Shown here piece after piece: positions 1 to 8,415 of a DNA stretch of 64,000 nucleotides (the first letter of the stretch is position 1; every line of letters begins with the position of its first letter). The notes under the pieces are model-generated. The model did not search any database. It saw nothing but the letters and a program-made list of their open reading frames with translations, and had not been told where the DNA came from. The translations under genes were made by a program, and so were the position numbers. The stretch is from Pseudotamlana agarivorans (lineage in GTDB: Bacteria > Bacteroidota > Bacteroidia > Flavobacteriales > Flavobacteriaceae), in contig NZ_JAHKPD010000018.1 in assembly GCF_018860245.1 (NCBI RefSeq), positions 203,036-267,035 of the forward strand, given 5' to 3'.

Positions 1-1043
1 TCGATTCCACCTTCTAAGTACCCCAAAGTATTATCGTATCCAACACGAGATAAACGCGTCACGGTTTCTTCTTCTTTGCCTTCAGGAGTGATTAGAAGGA
101 TAGGTTGTTTTAAATCGGTAATTAAAGCGCCAACCCAAGGGGCAAATCCGCCGTGAATTCCAATAAAAATCGAATTCGGTATGTGGGCTTTTACAAAGTC
201 TTTTTCATTTCTAACATCTAAAACCAGAGCGCCTTCTTCGTTTGCTAAATGTTCAAAAGCTTCAGGGGTTAGAGGGGTATTTCCTTGTTTTAATACGGTT
301 TCGAAAGTATCATAACCCGATTTATTCATCATGGCGTTTTTTGCAAAATATTGTGGTGGTGGCGCAATGCCGTCTAGCACTTCCTTTACAAATTCAGCTT
401 TGGTCATATCTGCTCTTAAGGCGTAATTTGTTTTTTTCTGATCACCTAAAACCCCAACGGTTTCTTTGCTTAGGTTTTTTCCGCAGGCAGAACCCGCACC
501 ATGCGCAGGATAAACAATAACGTCATCTGGAAGTGTCATGATTTTGTTGCGTAAAGAATCATAAAGCATGGCCGCTAAATCTTCCTTAGTTAAATCAGAC
601 TTTATAGCTAAATCTGGACGACCAACATCTCCTAAAAATAAAGTGTCTCCCGAGAAAATAGCATGTTCTTTTCCGTTTTCATCAATCAACAAAAAGGTTG
701 AAGACTCTAAAGTGTGTCCTGGGGTATGTAACACTTTTATGGCGATGTTTCCGAGTTTAAAAACTTCGTTGTCCTTGGCGGTGTGGATATCATAATCGGT
801 ATCAGCTCCGGGTCCGAATACAATAGTAGCCCCTGTTTTTTTAGCAAGATCAATGTGTCCAGAAACAAAATCGGCGTGAAAATGTGTTTCAAAAATATAC
901 TTGATAGTGGCATTTTCCGCGGAAGCTTTATCCACATATTGCTGTGTTTCGCGAAGTGGATCAATGATCGCAACTTCTCCGTTAGATTCTATATAATATG
1001 CGCCTTGCGCTAAACATCCTGTGTATATTTGTTCGATTTTCAT
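1..1043 (-). CDS. MBL-fold metallo-hydrolase with rhodanese domain(s), C-terminus outside window
   Basis: Partial gene: it reads from an ATG at 1043 and is still open at base 1. The N-terminal half is a metallo-beta-lactamase domain of the persulfide dioxygenase (ETHE1-like) type, with the metal motif THFHADFVSGH near residue 53, HTPGHT near 109, and SGDTLFLGDVGRPD near 130. From about residue 275 a rhodanese-like domain follows (LDVRNEKDF, AHIPNS, GYLEGG). The position where an active rhodanese carries its catalytic Cys reads ITPEGKEEE, so this domain is probably non-catalytic; a second rhodanese domain may lie beyond the edge. The inferred role is oxidation of glutathione or other persulfides in sulfide/thiosulfate metabolism. 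It is the last gene of the minus-strand sulfur cluster. Confidence 0.9.
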   Translation of the reverse strand, partial: MKIEQIYTGCLAQGAYYIESNGEVAIIDPLRETQQYVDKASAENATIKYIFETHFHADFVSGHIDLAKKTGATIVFGPGADTDYDIHTAKDNEVFKLGNIAIKVLHTPGHTLESSTFLLIDENGKEHAIFSGDTLFLGDVGRPDLAIKSDLTKEDLAAMLYDSLRNKIMTLPDDVIVYPAHGAGSACGKNLSKETVGVLGDQKKTNYALRADMTKAEFVKEVLDGIAPPPQYFAKNAMMNKSGYDTFETVLKQGNTPLTPEAFEHLANEEGALVLDVRNEKDFVKAHIPNSIFIGIHGGFAPWVGALITDLKQPILLITPEGKEEETVTRLSRVGYDNTLGYLEGGI

Positions 1044-1136
1044 AATGTTATATTTTTTTATTTCCTTGAAAAAGGAAATCTTATTATTTCACTTATTACT
1101 TCAAAATTATAAAACTCCAATGGATTGCTTTGTAAC

Positions 1137-1943
1137 TTATATGACACTAAGCTCTAGGAGTTCCTTGTATATAATGTATGCCGCCATGATTAACACAAAG
1201 TAGCCAAAGCTTTTTTTGAGTTTATTGGCGCTTACAAATTTTGAAAAATAACCACCAATTAATATACCTAATACGGAAATTGCGGTGAAGGTTAAAAGGA
1301 AAACCCATTCAATGTCTAAAGTTTGTACATCGCCCAAAAAGCCAATTAAAGAATTAATAGCTACTATAATTAAGGAGGTGCCTACGGCTTTTTTCATAGG
1401 AATATTTGCCCATAAAACTAATGCAGGAACGTATAGAAAACCACCACCAGCGCCTATTAAACCTGTAATAGTTCCAATGGTAACCCCTTGAATAAAGGTT
1501 CGGTAATACGCTTGTTTTTCGGTAGATGGTTTTAGATTTTTTTTCTTTTTTATCATGGAAATGGCAGCAAAAAGCATGATAAAAGCAAAAAAGACCATGA
1601 TGGCGATATCTTTGGTAAGTTGAAAGCTTCCAAAAGTTAATAGGGTGTCAGGAATTCCTGGGACTAAAAAACGGCGTGATAAATAAACGGCTAAAAATGA
1701 AGGGAATGAGAAGGCCAAACCTATTTCAAAATCGACCAAGCCTTTTTTGTATTTGTGGTAGGTGCCCACCAACGACGTAATCCCTACTACGAAAAGCGAA
1801 TAGGCAGTTGCCACAATGGGATTATAAGCCAAAAGGTAAACCAACAGAGGCACCGTTAATATGGAACCGCCACCACCAATTAAGCCTAAAACGAGCCCCA
1901 CAATTAATGCACCTATATATCCAATAAAGTGTATACTGTCCAT
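1137..1943 (-). CDS. TauE/SafE family sulfite/organosulfonate exporter-like permease
   Basis: A 268-residue integral membrane protein with about eight hydrophobic segments. It has the duplicated TauE/SafE signature: GLVLGLIGGGGSILTVPLLV in the first half and a related glycine-rich GLIGAGGGFLYVPALV in the second half. Members of this family export small sulfur-containing anions such as sulfite or sulfoacetate; the substrate here is inferred only from the neighbours. It starts 3 bases after the second YeeE/YedE gene, which implies co-transcription. Length is normal for the family. Confidence 0.9.
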   Translation of the reverse strand: MDSIHFIGYIGALIVGLVLGLIGGGGSILTVPLLVYLLAYNPIVATAYSLFVVGITSLVGTYHKYKKGLVDFEIGLAFSFPSFLAVYLSRRFLVPGIPDTLLTFGSFQLTKDIAIMVFFAFIMLFAAISMIKKKKNLKPSTEKQAYYRTFIQGVTIGTITGLIGAGGGFLYVPALVLWANIPMKKAVGTSLIIVAINSLIGFLGDVQTLDIEWVFLLTFTAISVLGILIGGYFSKFVSANKLKKSFGYFVLIMAAYIIYKELLELSVI

Positions 1944-1946
1944 AGT

Positions 1947-2360
1947 TTAGTGAGGCAGTTTATTTTTTAGCAACCCATAAATAAAAGTACCCACAATGGC
2001 TGCAGCGATTACGATTAGCATGCTCCAAACACCTGTACCTAAAATAATATACATGGGTCCAGGACATGCACCAATAAGTGCCCAACCTAACCCGAAAATG
2101 ATACCACCAATAATATATCTGGTAACCCCTTTATCTTTTTTAGGAACAAAAAGTTCGGCGCCTTTTATTGTTTTAATATGGCCTCTTTTCGAGAGTTGTA
2201 AAAAAGCAACACCTACAGCTATGGCAGAACCAATGATGCCGTACATGTGAAAGGATTGAAATCGGAACATTTCGTAAATGCGAAACCATGAAACGGCTTC
2301 AGATTTTACTAATACAATGCCGAAGAAGATACCTACTAATAAAAATTTTATAAATTTCAT
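1947..2360 (-). CDS. YeeE/YedE-type (DUF6691) half transporter
   Basis: A 137-residue membrane protein with about four hydrophobic helices and the conserved cysteine motif GACPGPMY near residue 98. In YeeE-family thiosulfate transporters such cysteines lie along the conduction path. Together with the preceding gene it makes a split, two-polypeptide version of the full-length YeeE. The neighbours (TauE, persulfide-type MBL/rhodanese, Crp) support transport of thiosulfate or another sulfur species. Spacing is 16 bases to the upstream gene and 3 to the downstream one. Confidence 0.85.
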   Translation of the reverse strand: MKFIKFLLVGIFFGIVLVKSEAVSWFRIYEMFRFQSFHMYGIIGSAIAVGVAFLQLSKRGHIKTIKGAELFVPKKDKGVTRYIIGGIIFGLGWALIGACPGPMYIILGTGVWSMLIVIAAAIVGTFIYGLLKNKLPH

Positions 2361-2376
2361 TTGATTATGTTTTGAA

Positions 2377-2934
2377 TTAAAAAATAAGCGGTAATATGAA
2401 ATTAGCCATGATTAATCCGCCTATAAAAAAGCCTATCACAGCAATTAAAGAGGGGAGTTGTAAACTGCTTAAACCAGTAATGGCATGACCAGAAGTACAT
2501 CCACCTGCGTAACGAGTTCCGAAACCTACTAATAGGCCGCCAACAATTAAAAGGATTAACCCTTGAGGTGTTGTTATGGCTTCAAAACTAAACAGTTCAT
2601 TAGGAACTAAGGTTGCTCCAGGGTTTTCAAACCCCATGCTATGAAGTTCGGTAACTGTTGTAGGGTTTAAGGTGGTACCGCTATCGTTGGATAGATAATG
2701 AACCGCGATAAAACCTCCAATAATAGTACCTAAGACAACGGTTAGGTTCCAAAGTTGATCCCTCCAATTGAACTTGAAAAAATCGGCAAATTTCCCAGCA
2801 CCACCAATCGCACAAAGCGTTCTTAGGTTTGAGGACATGCCAAATGTTTTTCCGAAATAAAGAAGTAGTGCCATGACTATGGCAATGAGTGGCCCAGAAA
2901 TATACCAAGGCCAAGGATTTAAAATATGTTCCAT
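2377..2934 (-). CDS. YeeE/YedE thiosulfate transporter-family protein
   Basis: A 185-residue membrane protein with the hallmark GGCTSGHAITGLSSL motif near residue 143, which contains the conserved Cys of YeeE/YedE proteins. Hydrophobic helices run throughout. It is the first structural gene after the Crp/Fnr regulator and is followed by the second half transporter, forming a pair. The inferred role is uptake of thiosulfate or a related sulfur anion across the inner membrane. Confidence 0.87.
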   Translation of the reverse strand: MEHILNPWPWYISGPLIAIVMALLLYFGKTFGMSSNLRTLCAIGGAGKFADFFKFNWRDQLWNLTVVLGTIIGGFIAVHYLSNDSGTTLNPTTVTELHSMGFENPGATLVPNELFSFEAITTPQGLILLIVGGLLVGFGTRYAGGCTSGHAITGLSSLQLPSLIAVIGFFIGGLIMANFILPLIF

Positions 2935-3022
2935 GCTATAAATTTTATCGCAAAAGTATAGCCTTGGAAAACTATAGTTTGTGATAAATGTTACCTAAGC
3001 ATGGTAGGAGTGGCGTATATCT

Positions 3023-3652
3023 TTATAAAATTTCGATTTTATTCCGACTTAATTTTATCTTTTTTTCGTTTTCGAGTTGCTTTAATAGGCGTGAAACGAC
3101 AACACGGGAGGTGTGTAAATCTTCCGCAATCTCTTGATGTTTGATGATGATGTTTTTCGATTCGTGAAGCACGGTTTTATTAAGCAAGTATTTGTATAAA
3201 CGTTCATCCATTTTCATAAAAGCCAGATTATCTATGGCTTCTAACATTTCGTCGAATCTGGTTTGGTAGCTTTCTAAGATGAAATTTCTCCAACTTTCAT
3301 TACTTTGAAACCATTTCTGCATATATGCTACTGGAATCATAACGAGGCTAGAGTCACTTTCGGCAACAGCTCTAATTTTACTTTTACTGGTTCCAATACA
3401 ACAAGTTAACGACACGGTACAGGTTTCTCCTGCTTCTAAAAAGTAGATGAGTAATTCGTTACCGTCTTGGTCTTCACGTAAAATTTTAATGTTCCCACTT
3501 AATAAGAGCGGGATATATTTAAGCGTTTGATTAATATCTATAATAATTTCATCTTTTTCAAATGTTTTATACATGCCTATTTCAATAATCTCCTTGATGA
3601 GGTTCTCATCTAAGTGGTGCTTGTAAATTTCTGTTAATAAATTCGTTTCCAT
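3023..3652 (-). CDS. Crp/Fnr family transcriptional regulator
   Basis: About 209 residues from the ATG at 3652. The frame is open to 3748, but the cNMP-type beta-roll alignment begins at the METNLLTEIYKHHL start, so the shorter start is preferred. The N-terminal cyclic-nucleotide-binding-like domain carries a Cys cluster (TCTVSLTCCIGTS, near residue 85) typical of the Bacteroidota regulators found beside YeeE/TauE genes. The C-terminal winged helix has the recognition segment EDLHTSRVVVSRLLKQLE. It lies 88 bases ahead of the transporter genes on the same strand, so it probably regulates them, possibly sensing a sulfur or redox signal through the cysteines (inference). Confidence 0.88.
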   Translation of the reverse strand: METNLLTEIYKHHLDENLIKEIIEIGMYKTFEKDEIIIDINQTLKYIPLLLSGNIKILREDQDGNELLIYFLEAGETCTVSLTCCIGTSKSKIRAVAESDSSLVMIPVAYMQKWFQSNESWRNFILESYQTRFDEMLEAIDNLAFMKMDERLYKYLLNKTVLHESKNIIIKHQEIAEDLHTSRVVVSRLLKQLENEKKIKLSRNKIEIL

Positions 3653-3778
3653 AGGAATAGGATGTAGGTTTTGAAAGTTGAATATTAAGTTTTTTAACTG
3701 ATCTTCATTTTTAACTGAAGCTAAGCTCAATATTTTTAGACGCTTCAAAAATAATCAATTAGATTTTTATAAAAAAAG

Positions 3779-3811
3779 TTTGGATATGTTTTAAATTATA
3801 ATGTATATTTG
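3779..3811 (+). promoter_or_regulatory. Bacteroidota-type promoter of tRNA-Arg
   Basis: TTTG at 3779-3782 and TATATTTG at 3804-3811, matching the -33 TTTG / -7 TAnnTTTG pattern with a 21-base gap. It ends 14 bases before the tRNA. Confidence 0.65.
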
Positions 3812-3825
3812 CACCCACAAAATAA

Positions 3826-3899
3826 GGCCTCGTGGCGCAACTGAATAGCGCACTTGATTACGGCTCAAGAGGTTACTGGTTTGAATCCAGTCGAGGTCA
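3826..3899 (+). tRNA. tRNA-Arg (anticodon ACG)
   Basis: A cloverleaf can be folded by eye. The acceptor GGCCTCG pairs with CGAGGTC (one G-T pair). The anticodon stem is CTTGA/TCAAG with loop TTACGGC, giving anticodon ACG. The T arm is ACTGG/CCAGT with loop TTTGAAT. The discriminator is A, and the CCA tail is not encoded. An imperfect copy of its 3' end lies 140 bases downstream, suggesting use as an integration site. Confidence 0.93.
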
Positions 3900-3925
3900 C
3901 GAATAAATCAACACAAGTTGAAAAT

Positions 3926-3960
3926 AAAGCAAGCTAAAAAACATAGCTTGCTTTTATTTT
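3926..3960 (+). terminator. Intrinsic terminator after tRNA-Arg
   Basis: The arms AAGCAAGCTA and TAGCTTGCTT form a 10-base-pair stem followed by a T-rich tail. Confidence 0.75.
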
Positions 3961-4021
3961 TTAGAGCAGTGTGTTTTCTTTTGTTGATTTTTAAAGCGGA
4001 GCTTTATCTGGAAAGACACAG

Positions 4022-4040
4022 TCAATCCATTCGAGGTCAC
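4022..4040 (+). repeat. att-like imperfect copy of the tRNA-Arg 3' end
   Basis: 17 of 19 bases match 3882-3900, the T arm and acceptor end of the tRNA plus one base. The final part, TCGAGGTCAC, is identical. Such duplications mark integration of mobile DNA at a tRNA 3' end. No integrase gene is visible in the window. Confidence 0.6.
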
Positions 4041-4050
4041 TAGAGTATAA

Positions 4051-4080
4051 AAGCTTCCAAGAAATTGGGAGCTTTTTTTT
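4051..4080 (+). terminator. Intrinsic terminator
   Basis: AGCTTCCAA, loop GAAA, TTGGGAGCT and a run of eight T. It directly follows the att-like copy and may be the original terminator of the tRNA, displaced by insertion. Confidence 0.7.
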
Positions 4081-4096
4081 GTTTTCATCGCTCGCG

Positions 4097-4157
4097 CAAG
4101 CGTCACGCTTGTGCCCGTTATAATAATTTCCCCGCTCCCGCTAGTTTTCAAAACTAG
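4097..4157. repeat. Two short palindromes in the tRNA-to-DUF6088 gap
   Basis: CAAGCGTCACGCTTG (4097-4111) and CTAGTTTTCAAAACTAG (4141-4157) are near-perfect hairpins in a gene-free stretch (3900-4417). They look like remnants of dispersed palindromic repeats. The rest of the gap is AT-rich with no credible gene. Confidence 0.5.
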
Positions 4158-4417
4158 TGGCGAACCGAGTAAGTAAACCAACCCTGTAAAAAAGAGAAAG
4201 CTGTTTTTTATATAAAATATAACAGTGTAGCCACTAGCAGCTATAAAGTAACGGGAGCGATGAGCTACATTTAGTACACTTACTACATTCTAAATTATTT
4301 AATATTTAAACATTAAATAGTATCATCAAGTAAATAATTTAGCAAAAAGAGCCTCTCGAAATAAAGTCTTTAGTATGGTTTGACCATTAATAGATTAAAT
4401 AAACCACTGCTTATTAT

Positions 4418-4444
4418 GTCACAAATATTTGCTAAATTTGTGAC
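4418..4444 (+). promoter_or_regulatory. Palindromic operator overlapping the promoter of the DUF6088 gene
   Basis: A perfect inverted repeat: GTCACAAAT (4418-4426) and ATTTGTGAC (4436-4444), with a 9-base spacer. A -7 box TAAATTTG lies at 4433-4440 inside the right arm, so a protein bound here would block transcription. AbiEi-type antitoxins are known to autorepress through inverted repeats, so autoregulation is likely (inference). Confidence 0.65.
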
Positions 4445-4464
4445 AAAATAAATTTTATTGTTCC

Positions 4465-5067
4465 ATGGAAAGTGTTGAAAATAAAATAGAAAAATCTATA
4501 AAGAGTAAGCCAAAAGGGGTTTTGGTAATGCCTGGGGACTATGTGTATTATGGTACTTCTGAAGCTGTTCGTAAAGCGCTAGATAGGTTAGAAGATAAAA
4601 AAGTTATTACAAGAGTAGCGCATGGTATATATGTGCGTCCAAAAATTAGTGCTTTAATTGGCCCCATAATTCCTACTGCAGAAGAAATTGCGGAAGCTAT
4701 TGCTAAACGCGATAAAATAAGAACGGTACCTACTGGAAGCTATGCTTTAAACGCTTTAGGTTTAAGTACTCAAGTTCCTATGAATATTGTGTTGCTAACC
4801 GATGGTTCACCACGGGAAATAAAATTAGGAAAGCGCAGTATTAAATTTAAAAAAACGACACCTAAAAATCTATTAGCAAAAGGCGCTATAAGCCGTTTAG
4901 TTATTCAGGCGTTAAAGGAAATTGGTAATAATAAAGTAAGTCAAAAAGAAGAAGAGAAAATAATAAATTTGCTAAAGAAAGAAAATCAAAAGCATTTGGG
5001 TCATGATATTCCTCTAGCTCCTGTTTGGATTCAAAAAATAATGAAAAAAGCATTGATTAGTGACTAA
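4465..5067 (+). CDS. DUF6088 family protein, AbiEi-like antitoxin/regulator
   Basis: A 200-residue protein. The N-terminal winged-helix part (residues 1-60; GTSEAVRKALDRLEDKKVI, GIYVRPK) is followed by an AbiEi-like C-terminal domain (PTGSYALNALGLSTQVP, near residue 92, then LTDGSPREIKLGKRSIKFKK). Family members are usually the antitoxin half of type IV toxin-antitoxin pairs, followed by an AbiEii nucleotidyltransferase toxin. No such toxin follows: only a 33-codon frame precedes hsdM. A palindromic operator sits in its promoter. It may act as a lone regulator or be an orphan antitoxin. Confidence 0.82.
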   Translation: MESVENKIEKSIKSKPKGVLVMPGDYVYYGTSEAVRKALDRLEDKKVITRVAHGIYVRPKISALIGPIIPTAEEIAEAIAKRDKIRTVPTGSYALNALGLSTQVPMNIVLLTDGSPREIKLGKRSIKFKKTTPKNLLAKGAISRLVIQALKEIGNNKVSQKEEEKIINLLKKENQKHLGHDIPLAPVWIQKIMKKALISD

Positions 5068-5161
5068 GCCCACATTTTATACGATAGCGAATACAGAAAA
5101 GGTTGCTGTTATTCGCCACGATAAACCTTCTGAAACAAACAAAAAAAGCAACCCATTTTAG
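5060..5161 (+). other. Short frame overlapping the DUF6088 stop, possible gene remnant
   Basis: A GTG-started frame of 33 codons that overlaps the stop of the DUF6088 gene by 8 bases, the arrangement expected for a co-translated partner. The peptide starts VTKPTFYTIANTEKVAV. It is not recognised and has no visible AbiEii motif. It could be the start of a deleted downstream partner or chance. Confidence 0.25.
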
Positions 5162-5259
5162 TATCATAAACACATTTTTTTTACCAGTTTCAGTAAATGA
5201 ATTTCAGCAGTAATTCGTATTTTTAAAAATTCATACTTTGATATACGATTACCTCATTC

Positions 5260-6852
5260 ATGACAGACCAAAAACAACAATTAGAACAACAACTTTGGAA
5301 CATCGCAAACACCCTAAGGGGGAAAATGGATGCCGATGATTTTAGAGATTACATACTCGGTTTTATTTTTTACAAGTACCTCAGTAAAAAGATGGAACTC
5401 TACGCCAACGAAATCTTAGAAGCCGATGGCATCACCTTTGCCGATGTAGAAGGCCACGAGCAAGAAGCCGAACTACTAGAAGCATTAAAAGATGCCGCTT
5501 TAGATAAGTTGGGTTACTTTTTAGCGCCATCGGAATTGTTCTCAGAACTGGCACGTCGTGGCAATGCAGGCGGTAAAAATCAATTTATATTAGGCGATTT
5601 GTCTAAAGTGCTCACGCACATTGAGCAAAGCACCATGGGGTCCGATAGTGAAGACGATTTCGGGAACCTCTTTGAAGACATCGATTTAACCAGTTCTAAA
5701 CTCGGAAAATCTGAAAACGATAAAAACGAACTCATCGTTAAAGTCCTATCACATTTAGACCAAATCGATTTCGATTTACAAAACACCGAAAGCGATATTC
5801 TGGGCGATGCCTACGAGTATCTTATCGGGCAATTTGCTAGTGGCGCCGGTAAAAAAGCAGGCGAGTTTTATACCCCACAGCAGGTTTCTAAAGTATTATC
5901 AAAGATAGTAACCGTTGGTAAAGACCAATTAAAATCGGTGTACGATCCTACCTGTGGTTCGGGCTCTTTGTTATTGCGTGTCGCTAATGAGGTAGAACAT
6001 GTCGCTGGGTTTTTCGGGCAAGAAATGAACCCAACCACCTACAACTTATGTCGCATGAACATGATCATGCACGATGTGCATTACAACAGCTTCGATATTA
6101 AAAACGAAGACACCTTAGAGAAACCACAGCACGAAGACCTGCGTTTCGAGGCCATTGTAGCCAATCCGCCATTCTCGGCAAAGTGGAGCGCCAGCCCTTT
6201 GTTTATGAGCGACGACCGTTTTTCGGCTTACGGAAAACTAGCTCCAAGCTCTAAAGCCGATTTCGCTTTCGTACAACACATGATTTACCAATTGGCCGAT
6301 AACGGTACCATGGCCATCGTGCTACCACACGGCGTGTTGTTTAGAGGCGCTGCCGAAGGCCACATTCGTAAATTCCTCATAAAAGACCGCAACTACCTCG
6401 ATGCCGTAATAGGTTTGCCAGCCAATATTTTTTACGGCACCAGTATTCCAACGGCTATTTTGGTGTTTAAAAAAGACCGTAAAAACAAAGACAAAATCTT
6501 GTTTATAGATGCCAGTGCACATTTTGAAAAAGTAAAAACACAAAACTACTTACGCGAAGCCGATATTAATAAAATAGCAGATACTTACAAAACATACACC
6601 TGTCATGCAGAGCAAAGCGAAGAAGCTCACGAGGCTATAGACAAATACAGCTATGTAGCAAGCTTAAGCGAAATTCAAGAAAACGATTATAATCTAAACA
6701 TCCCGCGTTATGTCGATACCTTTGAAGAAGAAGAACCTGTAGATTTAACCGCCGTGTCTGCCAACTTAAAGCAACTCGACCAGGACATGAAACAGGTAGA
6801 TCACACCATAGCCGATTTCTGTAAACAATTAGACATAAACACACCCTTCTAA
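5260..6852 (+). CDS. hsdM: Type I restriction-modification DNA methyltransferase subunit
   Basis: A 530-residue N6-adenine methyltransferase. The HsdM N-terminal helical domain (residues 8-150) is followed by the SAM-binding motif I DPTCGSGSLLL (229-239) and the catalytic NPPF (302-305). GEFYTPQQVSKVL at 201 is the typical HsdM entry to the catalytic domain. Two HsdM with one HsdS methylate the site, and with HsdR they form the restriction complex. It is the first gene of the locus (hsdM-hsdS-fic-hsdR). A 188-base gap with repeats separates it from hsdS, wider than usual. Confidence 0.97.
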   Translation: MTDQKQQLEQQLWNIANTLRGKMDADDFRDYILGFIFYKYLSKKMELYANEILEADGITFADVEGHEQEAELLEALKDAALDKLGYFLAPSELFSELARRGNAGGKNQFILGDLSKVLTHIEQSTMGSDSEDDFGNLFEDIDLTSSKLGKSENDKNELIVKVLSHLDQIDFDLQNTESDILGDAYEYLIGQFASGAGKKAGEFYTPQQVSKVLSKIVTVGKDQLKSVYDPTCGSGSLLLRVANEVEHVAGFFGQEMNPTTYNLCRMNMIMHDVHYNSFDIKNEDTLEKPQHEDLRFEAIVANPPFSAKWSASPLFMSDDRFSAYGKLAPSSKADFAFVQHMIYQLADNGTMAIVLPHGVLFRGAAEGHIRKFLIKDRNYLDAVIGLPANIFYGTSIPTAILVFKKDRKNKDKILFIDASAHFEKVKTQNYLREADINKIADTYKTYTCHAEQSEEAHEAIDKYSYVASLSEIQENDYNLNIPRYVDTFEEEEPVDLTAVSANLKQLDQDMKQVDHTIADFCKQLDINTPF

Positions 6853-6853
6853 C

Positions 6854-6915
6854 CGTCATTGCGAGGAACGAAGCAATCTCATGAAAGGAACGACAAAGCA
6901 AACCGAAGCAATCTC
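6854..6915. repeat. REP-like repeat between hsdM and hsdS
   Basis: A full unit beginning CGTCATTGCGAGG and ending GAAGCAATCTC (6854-6880), then a second partial end (about 6905-6915). The same unit recurs in both orientations at 8416-8620 and 8902-9004, so hsdS is bracketed by it. Confidence 0.8.
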
Positions 6916-6982
6916 ATGAATAGCAACAACACATATAAATTAAAATTAGGGCACGACCACAAGGGTCAGGCTTTCGGCACTC

Positions 6983-7008
6983 GCTTCCCCAAGAAAAATG
7001 GGGAGAGC
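6983..7008. repeat. Hairpin in a second repeat-like segment upstream of hsdS
   Basis: GCTTCCCC and GGGGAGAGC form a stem with a 9-base loop inside a GC-richer, non-coding stretch (about 6946-7040). The segment's composition differs from its neighbours and recalls dispersed intergenic repeats of this group (weakly supported). Confidence 0.35.
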
Positions 7009-7040
7009 TCAAACAAATGCCTCAATCCTTCGTGCAGCTT

Positions 7041-8415
7041 ATGAGTAAAGAAACAACACATAGTAATAACAAATCGGCATCACAAGCTAGTCATGGCGAG
7101 GAAAAAGGTCGAAACAAACTCAAGCCATCTCAATCTTTAGTTCCTGAATTGCGGTTTCCGGAGTTTGAGGGGGAGTGGGGGAAAAATATTTTAAAAACAC
7201 GAATTGATTCGATTGATTCTGGTTGGAGTCCACAATGTGAAGAATATCCTGCATTTAATGAGGAATGGGGAGTTCTCAAGACAACAGCGGTAGTATGAAG
7301 GGTTTAATCAAAATGCAAATAAGAAATTGCCTGACACATTAGAGCCTAGGCCTAATTTACAAGTAGTTAAAGAAGATATTTTGATTACAAGAGCAGGTCC
7401 CACTAGTAGAGTTGGGGTAACTGTTTATGTTAATGAAGTACGTTCAAATTTAATGCTTTCTGATAAGTTAATTAGACTTAAAGCTAATGATAGTACATCA
7501 AGTCTATTTCTTTCCATTTCATTAGGAAATAGAGATGCACAAAAACAATTAGTTAGTAAATCGAGTGGCCTTGCTGAATCACAGACAAATATTTCGCAAA
7601 AAATATTGCTTAACACTAAATTACTTTTACCCCAATTCCCCGAACAACAAAAAATAGCCTCTTTTTTATCTGCGGTAGATGAAAAAATACAGCAGCTCAG
7701 CAAAAAGAAAGCGTTGTTAGAACAATACAAAAAAGGTGTGATGCAACAGCTGTTTTCAGGGAAACTGCGCTTTAAAGATGATGGTGGAAATGCTTACCCG
7801 GATTGGGAGGAGAAACGGTTTGGTGATTTGTATTCATTTCATTCAACAAATTCATTCTCAAGAGATAAATTGAATTATGATACTGGTTTAGTGTACAATA
7901 TTCATTACGGAGATATTCACACTAAATTTAAAACAGCTTTTAAGATGAATGAAGAGTATGTTCCTTTTATAAATAATAATGTTAATCTTTTGAAAATTAA
8001 GGAAGATTCTTATTGCAGAAAAGGGGATTTAGTTATGGCGGATGCATCTGAAGATTATAAAGATATAGGTAAGACAATCGAGTTAATTGATTTGGAAGAT
8101 AAAAATGTCTTAGCTGGACTTCACACATTTCTTGCTCGTCCTTTAACATCGAAAATATCGATTGGTTTTATGGGGTATTTATTAAAGTCTTGGAACTTGA
8201 GAAAGCAAATTATGGTTATAGCTCAAGGAATTAAAGTTTTAAGTTTATCAACAACAAGAGTAGGGAAATTAAAATTGAAATTACCTGTTATAGAAGAACA
8301 ACAAAAAACAGCAAGCTATTTATCAAGTATCGATACCAAAATAGAACAAATAAACGATCAAATAAACCAAACGCAAAGCTTTAAAAAAGGGTTGTTGCAG
8401 CGCATGTTTGTGTAA
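7041..8415 (+). pseudogene. hsdS: Type I restriction specificity subunit, frameshifted
   Basis: The 5' frame runs from ATG 7041 (SLVPELRFPEFEGEWG near residue 34) and stops at TGA 7296-7298 just after LKTTAVV. The downstream frame, open from 7297, continues the same protein: EGFNQNANKKLPDTLEPRPNLQ, then DILITRAGPTSRVGVTVYV. The expected codon between them, by comparison with known HsdS, is Trp, so two bases appear lost. Both target-recognition domains and both conserved helical spacers are present (FPEQQKIASFLSAVDEKIQQL and IEEQQKTASYLSSIDTKIEQI). If the shift is real, the assembled enzyme lacks a normal specificity subunit. A sequencing error is the alternative. Confidence 0.85.

Noticed and set aside
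3954..4181. 75-codon minus-strand frame beside tRNA-Arg
   Set aside because: It spans two terminator hairpins and the att-like copy, and has no protein-like composition.
6859..7044. 61-codon plus-strand frame between hsdM and hsdS
   Set aside because: It consists of repeat sequence only (GTKQSHERN-type reading of the repeat) and ends in the hsdS start region.
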